Source: Ruegeria marina (GTDB lineage: Bacteria; Pseudomonadota; Alphaproteobacteria; Rhodobacterales; Rhodobacteraceae). Taken from it: 64,000 bases of DNA. The stretch lies in NCBI RefSeq assembly GCF_900101475.1, contig NZ_FMZV01000001.1:248001-312000 (forward strand), in the 5' to 3' direction. The notes under the pieces were generated by a model. It was not told where the DNA came from. It ran no database searches and saw nothing but the letters and a program-made list of their open reading frames with translations. Below, in pieces: positions 19,255-28,061 of the stretch. The position numbers were made by a program, and so were the translations under genes. Positions within the stretch are counted from its first letter, which is position 1. The number at the start of each line of letters is the position of its first letter.

Positions 19255-21720
19255 ATGGGTCTGATCTTTCGCTGGCTTCTGCGCCTTGCTGCCGGACTTG
19301 TAGCGCTCGTCGTTGCGGCCATGGCACTGGTCTACTATCTCGCAGGGCAATCCCTGCCCGACTACACCCAGACACTGGAAGTTTCCGGCGTCGGCGCGCC
19401 GGTCGAGATCATGCGCGACAACAACAATGTTCCGCATGTCTTCGGCAGCTCGGATCCGGATGTGTTCTTCGGACTGGGCTACGCCCATGCGCAGGACCGG
19501 TTGTGGCAAATGACAACATTGCGCCGCACCGTTCAGGGCCGGTTGTCCGAAGTTTTCGGACAGCGCACGGTATCCATCGACCGGCTTTTGCGGCGGCTCG
19601 ATCTGTATCGCTTGGCGCAGCAATCGGTCAGCGCGCAGGATGCTTACACCACTGCTGCGCTTGAAGCATATGCCGCAGGGGTGAACGCCCGTCTCGAAGA
19701 GATCAACGCCAAGGCGTTGGGCCGGGGCGCGCCGGAAATGTTCCTGTTCAACGCGCCTGTCGCGCCCTGGCACCCGGCCGACAGCATCGCGATCATCAAG
19801 CTGATGGGGCTGCAATTGTCTGGGCACCTGGAGGAAGAGATCCTGCGGGCCCGCACCTCTCTGATGCTGGATGATCAGGCAAGGTTGGTCGATATCCTGC
19901 CCGACGCGCCCGGGACCGGGGTGGCGGCGCTTCCGGAATATGCGGCCATGTTTCCCGGCGTCCCCCGTTACGCCGAAGCCCGGTCAGATCCGCGGGACCC
20001 TTTGTCCCCCTTGCCCCGGCACGGGCTTGCCGGCGCGTCGAATGCCTGGGCCGCGGCTCCGTCCCGCTCGGCCAGCGGCGGCACACTCCTGGCCAACGAC
20101 CCCCATCTGGGGTTCGCGGCGCCCTCGACCTGGTATCTGGCCCGTCTGGAACTGGCCAGGGGCGGTGTCATCGGCGGAACCATCCCGGGCGTACCCCTTG
20201 TTCTGGTCGGGCGCGGCGAACGGCTGGGATGGGGCCTGACTTCTTCGTACATGGATGATCAGGATCTGTTCATCGAAAAGCTGAACCCGGACAACCCCGA
20301 GGAATACCTGACACCTTCGGGGTACAAAGCCTTCGAAACCCGGCCATCCATCATCGAGATAAAGGATGCCGCCCCGATCACGCTGACCTTGCGCTGGACC
20401 GAGAATGGTCCCGTTCTGCCGGGGTCGGTCTACGACCTTGAGACCATAACGCCGCCGGGTCACGTGGTCTCGCTTGGCTGGACCATGCTGGATCCCCGAG
20501 ATACCTCGTTCTCGGCCGCCATGGCGCTGATGAACGCGGGAACCGTGGCCGAAGCCCTGCGTGCGACCGAAACATATGTGGCACCCTCACAGAACCTGAC
20601 CCTGGCGGATCGGGAAACCATCGCCTTGAAGATGCTGGGCGCGGTGCCGCGACGGGACGCGGCCCATCAGAGCCAGGGCAGGTTGCCATCACAGGGCTGG
20701 CGGGCCGAAAACCGCTGGCAAGGCCGGATGCCAAACGCCTCCAACCCTGAATTCGTATCTCCGGTCGGCGGTCTGCTTGGCAATACCAACAACAAGTTGC
20801 TGGAGCGGCCGTTTCCCAACCATATCTCGTTTGTCTGGGGCGATACCCAGCGCGTGAGCCGATGGCAGCGGCTGATGCAATCGCGCGAGGTACACACCCG
20901 CGACAGTTTCATCGAGGCCCAGCTTGACCCGGTCAGCCCGACCGCCCGGAACCTGCTGCCCCTGATCGGTGCCGATCTGTGGTTCACCGGAGAAGCCGCA
21001 CCAGCCGGCACGCCTGAACGGCAGCGCCAGATCGCGCTTGGTCTTCTGGCGGAATGGAATGGCGAGATGAACGAGCATCTGCCTGAACCGCTGATCTATG
21101 CCGCCTGGGTACGTGCCTTGCAGAAACGTCTGATCATGGATGAACTCGGACCGCTGGCGGAGGAGTTCAAACATGTGGAACCGTTGTTCATTGAACGGGT
21201 CTACAAGGATATCGACGGGGCGTCTGCCTGGTGCGATATCCGGCAAAGCGCGCCCGTGGAAACCTGCACCGAAATCGCAAGGCTGGCATTGGACGATGCG
21301 CTGGTCTGGATTGGCGAGCGCTATGGCACCGCACTGGAATCGCTGCGTTGGGGGGACGCCCATCAGGCGACCCACGATCATCCCGTTCTGGGTGAAGTCC
21401 CGCTTTTGCGGCATTTCGTGAACATCCGCCAATCGACAAGCGGCGGCGACAATACCTTGCAGCGCGGCCGAACGTCGGGAGAGGATCCGGATCCATTCCA
21501 GAACGTGCATGGCGCCGGGTTCCGGGGGGTTTACGATTTCGCGGATCCGGACAGTTCGGTCTTTGTCATCTCGACCGGGCAATCGGGACATTTCCTGTCC
21601 CGGCATTACGACGACCTTGCCCAGCTCTGGCGGCGCGGTGAGTATATTCCGATGTCGCTGGATACCGAATTAGCACGCGCAGCGGCGGTTGGTCTGACCC
21701 AGCTGGTTCCCAAACAGTGA
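19255..21720 (+). CDS. Penicillin acylase family Ntn-hydrolase
   Basis: An 821-residue self-processing amidohydrolase. Residues 5-30 form a signal anchor. The alpha chain includes APVEIMRDNNNVPHVFGSS and FGLGYAHAQDRLWQM. Autocleavage is expected in GLAGASNAWAAAP with Ser262 becoming the beta-chain N-terminal nucleophile, followed by ANDPHLGFAAPSTWY. Relatives cleave beta-lactam side chains or N-acyl homoserine lactones; the natural substrate here is unknown, so quorum-signal degradation is only a possibility. It overlaps the downstream antiporter start by one base (TGATG), indicating translational coupling. Confidence 0.93.
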   Translation: MGLIFRWLLRLAAGLVALVVAAMALVYYLAGQSLPDYTQTLEVSGVGAPVEIMRDNNNVPHVFGSSDPDVFFGLGYAHAQDRLWQMTTLRRTVQGRLSEVFGQRTVSIDRLLRRLDLYRLAQQSVSAQDAYTTAALEAYAAGVNARLEEINAKALGRGAPEMFLFNAPVAPWHPADSIAIIKLMGLQLSGHLEEEILRARTSLMLDDQARLVDILPDAPGTGVAALPEYAAMFPGVPRYAEARSDPRDPLSPLPRHGLAGASNAWAAAPSRSASGGTLLANDPHLGFAAPSTWYLARLELARGGVIGGTIPGVPLVLVGRGERLGWGLTSSYMDDQDLFIEKLNPDNPEEYLTPSGYKAFETRPSIIEIKDAAPITLTLRWTENGPVLPGSVYDLETITPPGHVVSLGWTMLDPRDTSFSAAMALMNAGTVAEALRATETYVAPSQNLTLADRETIALKMLGAVPRRDAAHQSQGRLPSQGWRAENRWQGRMPNASNPEFVSPVGGLLGNTNNKLLERPFPNHISFVWGDTQRVSRWQRLMQSREVHTRDSFIEAQLDPVSPTARNLLPLIGADLWFTGEAAPAGTPERQRQIALGLLAEWNGEMNEHLPEPLIYAAWVRALQKRLIMDELGPLAEEFKHVEPLFIERVYKDIDGASAWCDIRQSAPVETCTEIARLALDDALVWIGERYGTALESLRWGDAHQATHDHPVLGEVPLLRHFVNIRQSTSGGDNTLQRGRTSGEDPDPFQNVHGAGFRGVYDFADPDSSVFVISTGQSGHFLSRHYDDLAQLWRRGEYIPMSLDTELARAAAVGLTQLVPKQ

Positions 21721-22895
21721 TGGAAGGCTATGCCTCCGCCCTGGTAGCGCTTGGCCTTCTGTTCCTTGCCGGACTGGCCGCCGACGGTATCGGGCGACGC
21801 ACCAGCCTGCCCCGGGTGACGCTGTTATTGGGATGCGGGCTGGTCGCCGGCAGCGCCGGTTTTGATCTTGTCCCGCAGGGCCTGCGGGAAATCTATCCGA
21901 TCGTTTCCGTGCTCGCGCTCAGCATGGTGGCCTTTCTGTTGGGTGGCGAACTGTCGGTCAAAACGTTGCGCGGGCATGGCCGGGAAATCGTGACGATTTC
22001 GATTGCGGTGGTGCTGGGCACTCTGCTGATCGTTTCCACGGGTCTGGTCGCGGTCGGAGTGCCACTGTCAGCCGCCTTGATAATCGGGGCACTGGCGACA
22101 GCGACCGATCCCGCCGCCACGGTCGACGTGATCCGACAGTCCGGAAAGGAAAATGATTTCACGAAGACCCTGAAAGGTATCGTCGCCATCGACGACGCCT
22201 GGGGCGTACTGGTCTTTGCACTTCTGATCGTGGTTGCAAAGACCGTCACCGGAGATGGGGCCGGAACCGGATTGATCACCGACGCCCTGGGCGAGCTTGC
22301 GGGCTCCATCGCCCTGGGGCTCGGGATTGGCCTGCCCGCCGCCTATCTGACCGGGCGGCTGTCGGACGGAGAACCGTTGCGGATCGAAGCGCTGGGTGTC
22401 GTGTTCCTGACCGCCGGCCTCGCCTTGTGGCTGGATCTGTCCTATCTGATCGCGGGCATGACGGCTGGTGCCGTCATCGTCAACCTCGCCCATCACCACA
22501 CCATGGCGTTTCGCGAGATCGAACATTTCGAATGGCCCTTCCTGATCGTGTTCTTCATCCTCGCGGGTGCATCGCTGGATGCCGGAGCCTTGCTGGCGGT
22601 CGGCCCGATCGGGCTGGCCTATGTTCTGTTGAGGATCGTGGGCCGGGTCGTCGGCGGCTGGTTGGGTGGAACGCTTGCAGCCGTGCCGCCCCAGGAGCGA
22701 AAATGGTATGGTCCCGCCCTGTTGCCGCAGGCCGGCGTCGCCATCGGCATGGCCCTGATTGCGGCCGACTACTTTCCCGAGCATGGCGACATGATCACGG
22801 CACTGGCAATTTCCGCGACGGTCGCCTTTGAACTGCTCGGCCCGCTGGTCGCGGCCCTCGCCCTGCGCCGGGTTTCACAGAAGAGCCGTCTATAG
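21720..22895 (+). CDS. Cation:proton antiporter (CPA family)
   Basis: A 391-residue membrane protein with about twelve helices, matching Na+/H+ or K+/H+ exchangers. Landmarks are GRRTSLPRVTLLLGCGLVAG in the second helix, ALATATDPAATVDVIRQSG with the conserved Asp of the transport site, and GIVAIDDAWGVLVFALLIV with the paired Asp residues. ATG 21720 overlaps the acylase stop as TGATG; a GTG one codon earlier is an alternative. The 3' end overlaps the convergent hflX by six bases (shared CTATAG). It lacks the C-terminal RCK domains of larger relatives. Confidence 0.9.
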   Translation: MEGYASALVALGLLFLAGLAADGIGRRTSLPRVTLLLGCGLVAGSAGFDLVPQGLREIYPIVSVLALSMVAFLLGGELSVKTLRGHGREIVTISIAVVLGTLLIVSTGLVAVGVPLSAALIIGALATATDPAATVDVIRQSGKENDFTKTLKGIVAIDDAWGVLVFALLIVVAKTVTGDGAGTGLITDALGELAGSIALGLGIGLPAAYLTGRLSDGEPLRIEALGVVFLTAGLALWLDLSYLIAGMTAGAVIVNLAHHHTMAFREIEHFEWPFLIVFFILAGASLDAGALLAVGPIGLAYVLLRIVGRVVGGWLGGTLAAVPPQERKWYGPALLPQAGVAIGMALIAADYFPEHGDMITALAISATVAFELLGPLVAALALRRVSQKSRL

Positions 22896-24161
22896 GGCGG
22901 CGAATTGCGCCTCTTGTCGTGCGGTCCACGAAACCGTGATTTCGAAACCGGTCTCGGTCTGGCGCTCTGTCTCAACCACGTCTCGCTCGAACAGCCAGGC
23001 CCGGCGGCGGCCGTCGGAGAACTCAAGCCTGAGAACGGTTTCGTGGCGCACCTCGTCCAGTTGACTGGCAATCGCGGCCAGCAACCCGTCCAACCCCTCA
23101 CCCGTCACCGCGGACACGGCGTACAGACTGGCATCGCGCTCGGCTCTCACCCGTGCCGATGCGTGTTGCTCGGGCGACAGCAGGTCGATCTTGTTCCAGA
23201 CCTCAAGACGAGGGCTGCCCTCGGCAACGCCAAGCGAGGTCAGGATGGTCTCGACATCGCGGGCCTGTTCCTCGGTCGCGGCATGACTGATATCGCGCAC
23301 ATGCAGGATCAGATCCGCGGCAAGAACTTCTTCCAGCGTGGCGCGGAAGGCCGCCACCAGTTCTGTCGGCAGATCGGAGATGAATCCCACCGTATCGCTC
23401 AGGATGATTTCCGGCCCGTCCGGCAACCGGACCCGGCGCATGGTCGGGTCGAGCGTCGCGAAAAGCATGTCCTTGGCCAGAACCTCGGCCCCGGTCATCC
23501 TGTTGAACAGGGTGGACTTGCCTGCGTTGGTGTAACCCACCAGCGCCACGATCGGGTAAGGCACCTTGGCGCGCGCCTTGCGATGCAGCTCGCGTGTCTT
23601 GACCACCTTGTCCAATTGCCGCCGCAACCGGACCAGCTGTTCGTCGATGGCGCGGCGGTCGGCTTCGATCTGGGTTTCGCCCGGCCCGCCCACAAAGCCC
23701 AATCCGCCCCGCTGGCGCTCCAGGTGGGTCCAGGCGCGTACCAGCCGTGTCCGCTGATAGCTGAGCGCCGCCATCTCGACCTGCAACACACCCTCGCGGG
23801 TCCGGGCGCGGTCCGAAAAGATTTCGAGAATCAGGCCGGTCCGGTCGAGTATTTTGACCTTCCAGTCCTTTTCCAGATTGCGCTGCTGTACCGGGGTCAA
23901 GGGACCGTCGATCAGCACCAGTTCAATGTCATTGGCCTTGAACAGCGCGCCCAGTTCCTCGACCTTGCCCGACCCGAAAAGATAGCCCGGCTGCGGTTTC
24001 GCAAGACGAACGATACCCGAACCGATCACCTCGAGTTCGGGTAAGGCCGCCGCCAGCGCGACAGCTTCCCCGAGCGCCGGAACAGGGTCACGACGTTCGG
24101 GATCGGATTTCAACTCGGGGTGCAGCACCCAGGCACGGGTGCGCGCCCGATCATGTTCCAT
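22890..24161 (-). CDS. hflX: GTPase HflX
   Basis: A 423-residue ribosome-associated GTPase that rescues or splits stalled 50S/70S ribosomes. The N-terminal domain holds GSGKVEELGALFKANDIELV, then the linker GGLGFVGGPGETQIEADRR. G motifs are GYTNAGKST (G1), DTVGFI (G3) and NKIDLL (G4). The start ATG at 24161 overlaps the hfq stop codon as TGATG, the usual hfq-hflX coupling; TTG one codon earlier is less likely. Convergent with the antiporter gene. Confidence 0.95.
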   Translation of the reverse strand: MEHDRARTRAWVLHPELKSDPERRDPVPALGEAVALAAALPELEVIGSGIVRLAKPQPGYLFGSGKVEELGALFKANDIELVLIDGPLTPVQQRNLEKDWKVKILDRTGLILEIFSDRARTREGVLQVEMAALSYQRTRLVRAWTHLERQRGGLGFVGGPGETQIEADRRAIDEQLVRLRRQLDKVVKTRELHRKARAKVPYPIVALVGYTNAGKSTLFNRMTGAEVLAKDMLFATLDPTMRRVRLPDGPEIILSDTVGFISDLPTELVAAFRATLEEVLAADLILHVRDISHAATEEQARDVETILTSLGVAEGSPRLEVWNKIDLLSPEQHASARVRAERDASLYAVSAVTGEGLDGLLAAIASQLDEVRHETVLRLEFSDGRRRAWLFERDVVETERQTETGFEITVSWTARQEAQFAAL

Positions 24162-24400
24162 CAATTGGAATCTTCACCTTCATAGAGGCTGATCGGCTGG
24201 GCCGGCATGATTGTAGAGATCGCGTGTTTGTAAACCAGCTGCGACTGTCCATCACGGCGAAGCAATACGCAAAAATTGTCGAACCAGGTGATCACACCCT
24301 GCAATTTTACACCGTTGATCAAGAAAATCGTGACCGGGACTTTTGTTTTTCTAACGTGATTCAGGAATGCGTCCTGAAGATTCTGTCTGTCCGAAGCCAT
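24161..24400 (-). CDS. hfq: RNA chaperone Hfq
   Basis: A 79-residue Sm-like hexameric RNA chaperone that pairs small RNAs with mRNAs. Sm1 is seen in [21 protein letters not shown] and [19 protein letters not shown], and Sm2 in [11 protein letters not shown]. The C-terminal tail is short, as usual in alphaproteobacteria. It is the first gene of the hfq-hflX pair and lies 134 bp downstream of trkH on the same strand, so it may also be read through from the trk operon. Confidence 0.97.
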   Translation of the reverse strand: MASDRQNLQDAFLNHVRKTKVPVTIFLINGVKLQGVITWFDNFCVLLRRDGQSQLVYKHAISTIMPAQPISLYEGEDSN

Positions 24401-24534
24401 TTCTGTCCAATCTCGCCTTTATTCTTGCTACACGCCGCGGATCTGCGTGCACCTTCATTAAGAGTATGAATGCCTGATAAAGGATTTGCCAGTCGAAAAA
24501 AATGGAACTGCACAAAGGAATTGGCAGGCCGGTT

Positions 24535-26076
24535 TCAATTCCGCCACAGCGCCGGTGTGATCAGGGCAATGATCGCCAGGGTTTCCAGGCGTCCGATGAT
24601 CATCGCCGCACAGAAAATCACCTTGGCCGCCACCGTCATTTCGATCAGGCGGATGGGTGCCTCGGTGGCGGTCTCGATCAATGGTCCAGTGGTGCTGAGC
24701 GCCGCGATACTGAGCACCATCGCCTGCTCGAAATCCAACCCGGCCGCAGCCAAGGCGACACAGACAGCGATAAGCGAAATGGCAAAAAGCATGAAAAATA
24801 CCCATGCGATAAAAGCGCCGTCGCGCTGGATGCGGCGGTTGCGGCCCACCGCGGAACTCACCGATGAAGGATGAACCAGGCGTTGCAGCTCTCGCGTTCC
24901 GTTCAGGTAGAGCGCATAGACACGCAACAGCTTGACGCCTCCGGCCGTCGTTGCCACCCCCCCTCCGATAACCGACAGGCCCAGCAGGATCAGGCCCGGC
25001 GTGCCAAGGCCGGACCATTGCCGCGCTTCGGTCCAGTCGGCGGATTCGAACCCGGTCGTGGACAGGAACGACAGGGTCGTGAACAGCCCGCCCCAGAGCG
25101 CGTGCAAGGCGAGCCCGAGGTTCTCCGTCGAATTGAACTCGATGGCGCCGGACCAGTGCCGCAGGAACAACAGGGCCGTCACCGCGGCCACGATCAACAG
25201 GCCGATCAGGAATTCGGGGTCGCGGTCAAGCCGGGCATGGCCGCGCGTGGCCGTATCCGAGGAAAAAGTCAAACGCGACAGGGCGAAGAACATGAAGAGA
25301 AACAGGATTGCCTCGCCGGTCAGTCCGGCGGTCGACCCCGACAATCCGCCAACCGGAGAAATACCCGAAGTTGCCATCACCGACATCGCATGACAGATCG
25401 CGGTCAGTTCCGTCTCGCCCGCCGCCAGTAACAGAATGGCGACAACACCGGTCAAACCGGCGTAAACCGGGGTCAATGTGACGGCGACCCGGATCAGCCG
25501 GCCCCGGCTGTCCACCAGATCTCCCTGCCCCAGGCCCGACACGATGCGACCGGGTTGCCCCTGGGCCGTAACCTCGAACCCGCCCAGCGACAAAGGAGCG
25601 AGCACCGCCGACGCGGCAATCCACATCACAAGCCCGCCCAGCCAACCAACCGTGGCCCGCCAGAGATGCAGGGGGGCGCTCAGCCGGGACGGGTCTGGAA
25701 ACATCTCGGCACCGGTCGTGGTTATGGCGCTGACCATGTCGAAATAGGCATTGAGAAAGCTCGTGGTCTTCAGCGCATCGTGAAACGGTATCGCCAGAAA
25801 AAGCGGCAGGACCGCGAATGTGGACAACAGCGCAAGCAGCTGACCCAGCGTTCCATGGCGCGACGGCCTTCCGGCACGCGCAAGCGCGATCATGGACACG
25901 ATCGTCAGGCCTAGAATGCACGAATAGAGAAACGAGCGCGAGGTTTCGTGATCGTTCAGAACAAGCGCATGAACCGACGGCAAGAGCATGGCGATCGAGA
26001 AAGCGCCCCAGATGAGCAGGAACAGCGGCAGGCGCCGCAACAGTCCCCTTTCCTGCTGATGCCTGCGGTGTGCCAT
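24535..26076 (-). CDS. trkH: Potassium uptake protein TrkH
   Basis: A 513-residue K+ channel-type subunit with four M1-P-M2 repeats. Pore loops visible are SAITTTGAEMF, SVMATSGISPVGG, LSTTGFESADW and SIAALSTTGPLIET. It works with the regulatory NAD-binding subunit TrkA, encoded directly upstream; the TGATG junction at 26076 couples the two. Located in the inner membrane for low-affinity K+ uptake and osmoadaptation. Confidence 0.95.
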   Translation of the reverse strand: MAHRRHQQERGLLRRLPLFLLIWGAFSIAMLLPSVHALVLNDHETSRSFLYSCILGLTIVSMIALARAGRPSRHGTLGQLLALLSTFAVLPLFLAIPFHDALKTTSFLNAYFDMVSAITTTGAEMFPDPSRLSAPLHLWRATVGWLGGLVMWIAASAVLAPLSLGGFEVTAQGQPGRIVSGLGQGDLVDSRGRLIRVAVTLTPVYAGLTGVVAILLLAAGETELTAICHAMSVMATSGISPVGGLSGSTAGLTGEAILFLFMFFALSRLTFSSDTATRGHARLDRDPEFLIGLLIVAAVTALLFLRHWSGAIEFNSTENLGLALHALWGGLFTTLSFLSTTGFESADWTEARQWSGLGTPGLILLGLSVIGGGVATTAGGVKLLRVYALYLNGTRELQRLVHPSSVSSAVGRNRRIQRDGAFIAWVFFMLFAISLIAVCVALAAAGLDFEQAMVLSIAALSTTGPLIETATEAPIRLIEMTVAAKVIFCAAMIIGRLETLAIIALITPALWRN

Positions 26077-27452
26077 CAGAAGAAATCGATCGAGACCTGC
26101 ATCAACCGTTCAACCTCCGGCACGTCGTCGGCCATGGCGAACAATGCGATCACATCCCCTTCCGATATGCGCAACTCGCCCGTCGGGCGCAGCACCTTGC
26201 CGTCCTTGCTGACCGCACCGACCAGCACACCTTCGGGAAAGTCGATGTCGCGGAGGCGCTGGCCTGCCATCGGCGAGGTCGAAAGAACCTCTGCCTCGAT
26301 CACTTCGGCCTCGGCATCGCCGATGGAATAGACCTGGCGCACGCGTCCGTGGCGGATATGTCTCAGAATCGAACTCACGGTGGTGGCCCGCGGGTTGATG
26401 TATGCGTCGATGCCAAGCGGCCCCATCAGCGCCACCAGCGTCGGGTCGTTGATCAGCGCAATTGCCAACCGGCATCCGGCGGCCTTGGCCCGCACCGCGG
26501 CCAGCAAGTTGGTACGGTCGTCATCGGTGACCGCCAGCATCGCGTCGGCACGGTCGATGCCCGCCTCGCTCAGCAATGCGGCATCCAGCCCGTCGCCGTG
26601 CAGCACGATGGTCCGTTCCAGTGCCTCGGCCGCGCGTTCGGCATTGCGCCGGTCGCGTTCGATCACCTTGGCATGGATGCGGCTTTTATGGCTTTCCAGT
26701 TCGCGGGCGACTTCAAGCCCCACGTTGCCACCGCCCACGATCACGACGCGATCCTGTTTTTTTTGTGTCTTTCCGAATACTTCTATCGTCCTGCTCACGT
26801 CATCGACATGGCAGAACACATAGCATTCGTCGCCGGCAAAAATCTGATCGCCCGGTTCCGGCGCAAACAGGGTCCCCTCGCGCCGTATGCCCACTACGAT
26901 CGACCGCAGGGTTGAAAACAGGTCGGTCAGCTGACGCAACGGCGTATTGATGATCGGGCTTTCCTCGTCCACCGACAGGCCGACCAGCTGCGCCATTCCC
27001 CCCATGAACACTTCCGTGTCGAATGCGGCCGGCGCCGAGAGCCTGCGCATGGCGGCCGCGGCGACTTCACGCTCGGGGCTGATGACCACGTCGATGGGCA
27101 GATGTTCACGCCGGTAAAGATCGGAATAGATTGCATTCAGATAGGACTGGGACCGCAGGCGCGCGATCTTTCTCTGGACGCCGAAAACCGAATGCGCAAC
27201 CTGGCATGTCACCATGTTAACCTCGTCGGAGTAGGTCGCAGCGATGATCATGTCGGCATCGCGCGCGCCGGCTCGCTCCAGCACATCGGGATAAGAGGCA
27301 AAACCGGCGATCCCCTGGACATCCAGCGTCTCGGTCGCCCGACGCACCAGGTCTGGGTTGTTGTCCACCACGGTAACGTCGTTCAACTCGCCTGACAGAT
27401 GCCGGGCGATCTGCCAGCCGACCTGCCCCGCACCACAGATGATGACCTTCAT
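26076..27452 (-). CDS. trkA: Trk system potassium uptake regulator TrkA
   Basis: A 458-residue protein with two tandem RCK units. The first Rossmann domain starts MKVIICGAGQVGWQIARHL and ends in a TrkA-C domain; the second starts RVVIVGGGNVGLEVARELE and ends in a second TrkA-C domain. It binds NAD(H) and controls TrkH. The start was set at ATG 27452, which opens exactly at the GAGQVG dinucleotide fold and gives the usual family length. It is divergent from a small lipoprotein gene and lies downstream of ntrYX in the conserved alphaproteobacterial order. Confidence 0.96.
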   Translation of the reverse strand: MKVIICGAGQVGWQIARHLSGELNDVTVVDNNPDLVRRATETLDVQGIAGFASYPDVLERAGARDADMIIAATYSDEVNMVTCQVAHSVFGVQRKIARLRSQSYLNAIYSDLYRREHLPIDVVISPEREVAAAAMRRLSAPAAFDTEVFMGGMAQLVGLSVDEESPIINTPLRQLTDLFSTLRSIVVGIRREGTLFAPEPGDQIFAGDECYVFCHVDDVSRTIEVFGKTQKKQDRVVIVGGGNVGLEVARELESHKSRIHAKVIERDRRNAERAAEALERTIVLHGDGLDAALLSEAGIDRADAMLAVTDDDRTNLLAAVRAKAAGCRLAIALINDPTLVALMGPLGIDAYINPRATTVSSILRHIRHGRVRQVYSIGDAEAEVIEAEVLSTSPMAGQRLRDIDFPEGVLVGAVSKDGKVLRPTGELRISEGDVIALFAMADDVPEVERLMQVSIDFF

Positions 27453-27550
27453 GCTCTGGCCCCTTTTGCCTGAGGTTTTTTGAATGACAGATGGCCGTGA
27501 CCGGGTCAATTCAATTGTCAGGACTGCGGGTTGGTGCCAATCTGGGCCTC

Positions 27551-28027
27551 ATGAAACATGTTCTGGGAACAGTGCTGACCGCTTTGATTCTGACGGGCTG
27601 CGGCCCTTTGTCGATTTACTTTCGGGAAGGCATCAGCGTCTCCAGAATGCAGTCCGATACAACCGACTGCCAGGTCAAGGCGCTCAGGGATGCGCCTGTC
27701 GCCACCGAGATCCGGCAACGCCCGCCGATCTATTTTCCGGGCCGGACGGTCTGCAATGCCGCTGGCCAGTGCTATACAACGCCGGGTTGGTGGGAGCCCG
27801 GAAATGTCTATTCGGTCGATCCGAATGCCGGTCTGCGCAGCCGGGTCGAACAGCAATGCATGGCGCAAAAAGGCTACTCACCGGTTCAGCTGCCCAGTTG
27901 CAGCCAGAACGTCGCGGCCCAGGTCCAGCCGGTCAGGGGCGCCAAGCTGCCCCCGCTGGGTCCCAAGTCCTGTGTCGTGAGGTTCGAGGACGGCTCGATA
28001 CAAGTCGTAACACCGGCTGCGGGTTGA
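27551..28027 (+). CDS. Small cysteine-containing lipoprotein
   Basis: A 158-residue predicted lipoprotein. The signal peptide MKHVLGTVLTALILTGC ends in a lipobox with Cys17 as the acylated residue. The mature part has six further cysteines in spaced pairs (DCQVKAL, VCNAAGQC, QQCMAQKGY, LPSCSQN, SCVVRF). This arrangement would suit disulphides in the periplasm. It is an insertion on the opposite strand between trkA and ntrX in an otherwise leftward cluster. No family assigned. Confidence 0.75.
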   Translation: MKHVLGTVLTALILTGCGPLSIYFREGISVSRMQSDTTDCQVKALRDAPVATEIRQRPPIYFPGRTVCNAAGQCYTTPGWWEPGNVYSVDPNAGLRSRVEQQCMAQKGYSPVQLPSCSQNVAAQVQPVRGAKLPPLGPKSCVVRFEDGSIQVVTPAAG

Positions 28028-28046
28028 TCCCGCGGGTGACGCGGGA
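28028..28046. terminator. Weak hairpin between the lipoprotein gene and ntrX
   Basis: TCCCGCG-GGTGA-CGCGGGA forms a perfect 7-bp stem directly after the lipoprotein stop codon and 16 bp before the convergent ntrX stop. There is only a CTTTC tail, so termination strength is uncertain. Confidence 0.45.
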
Positions 28047-28061
28047 CTTTCCCGAAAAGCC

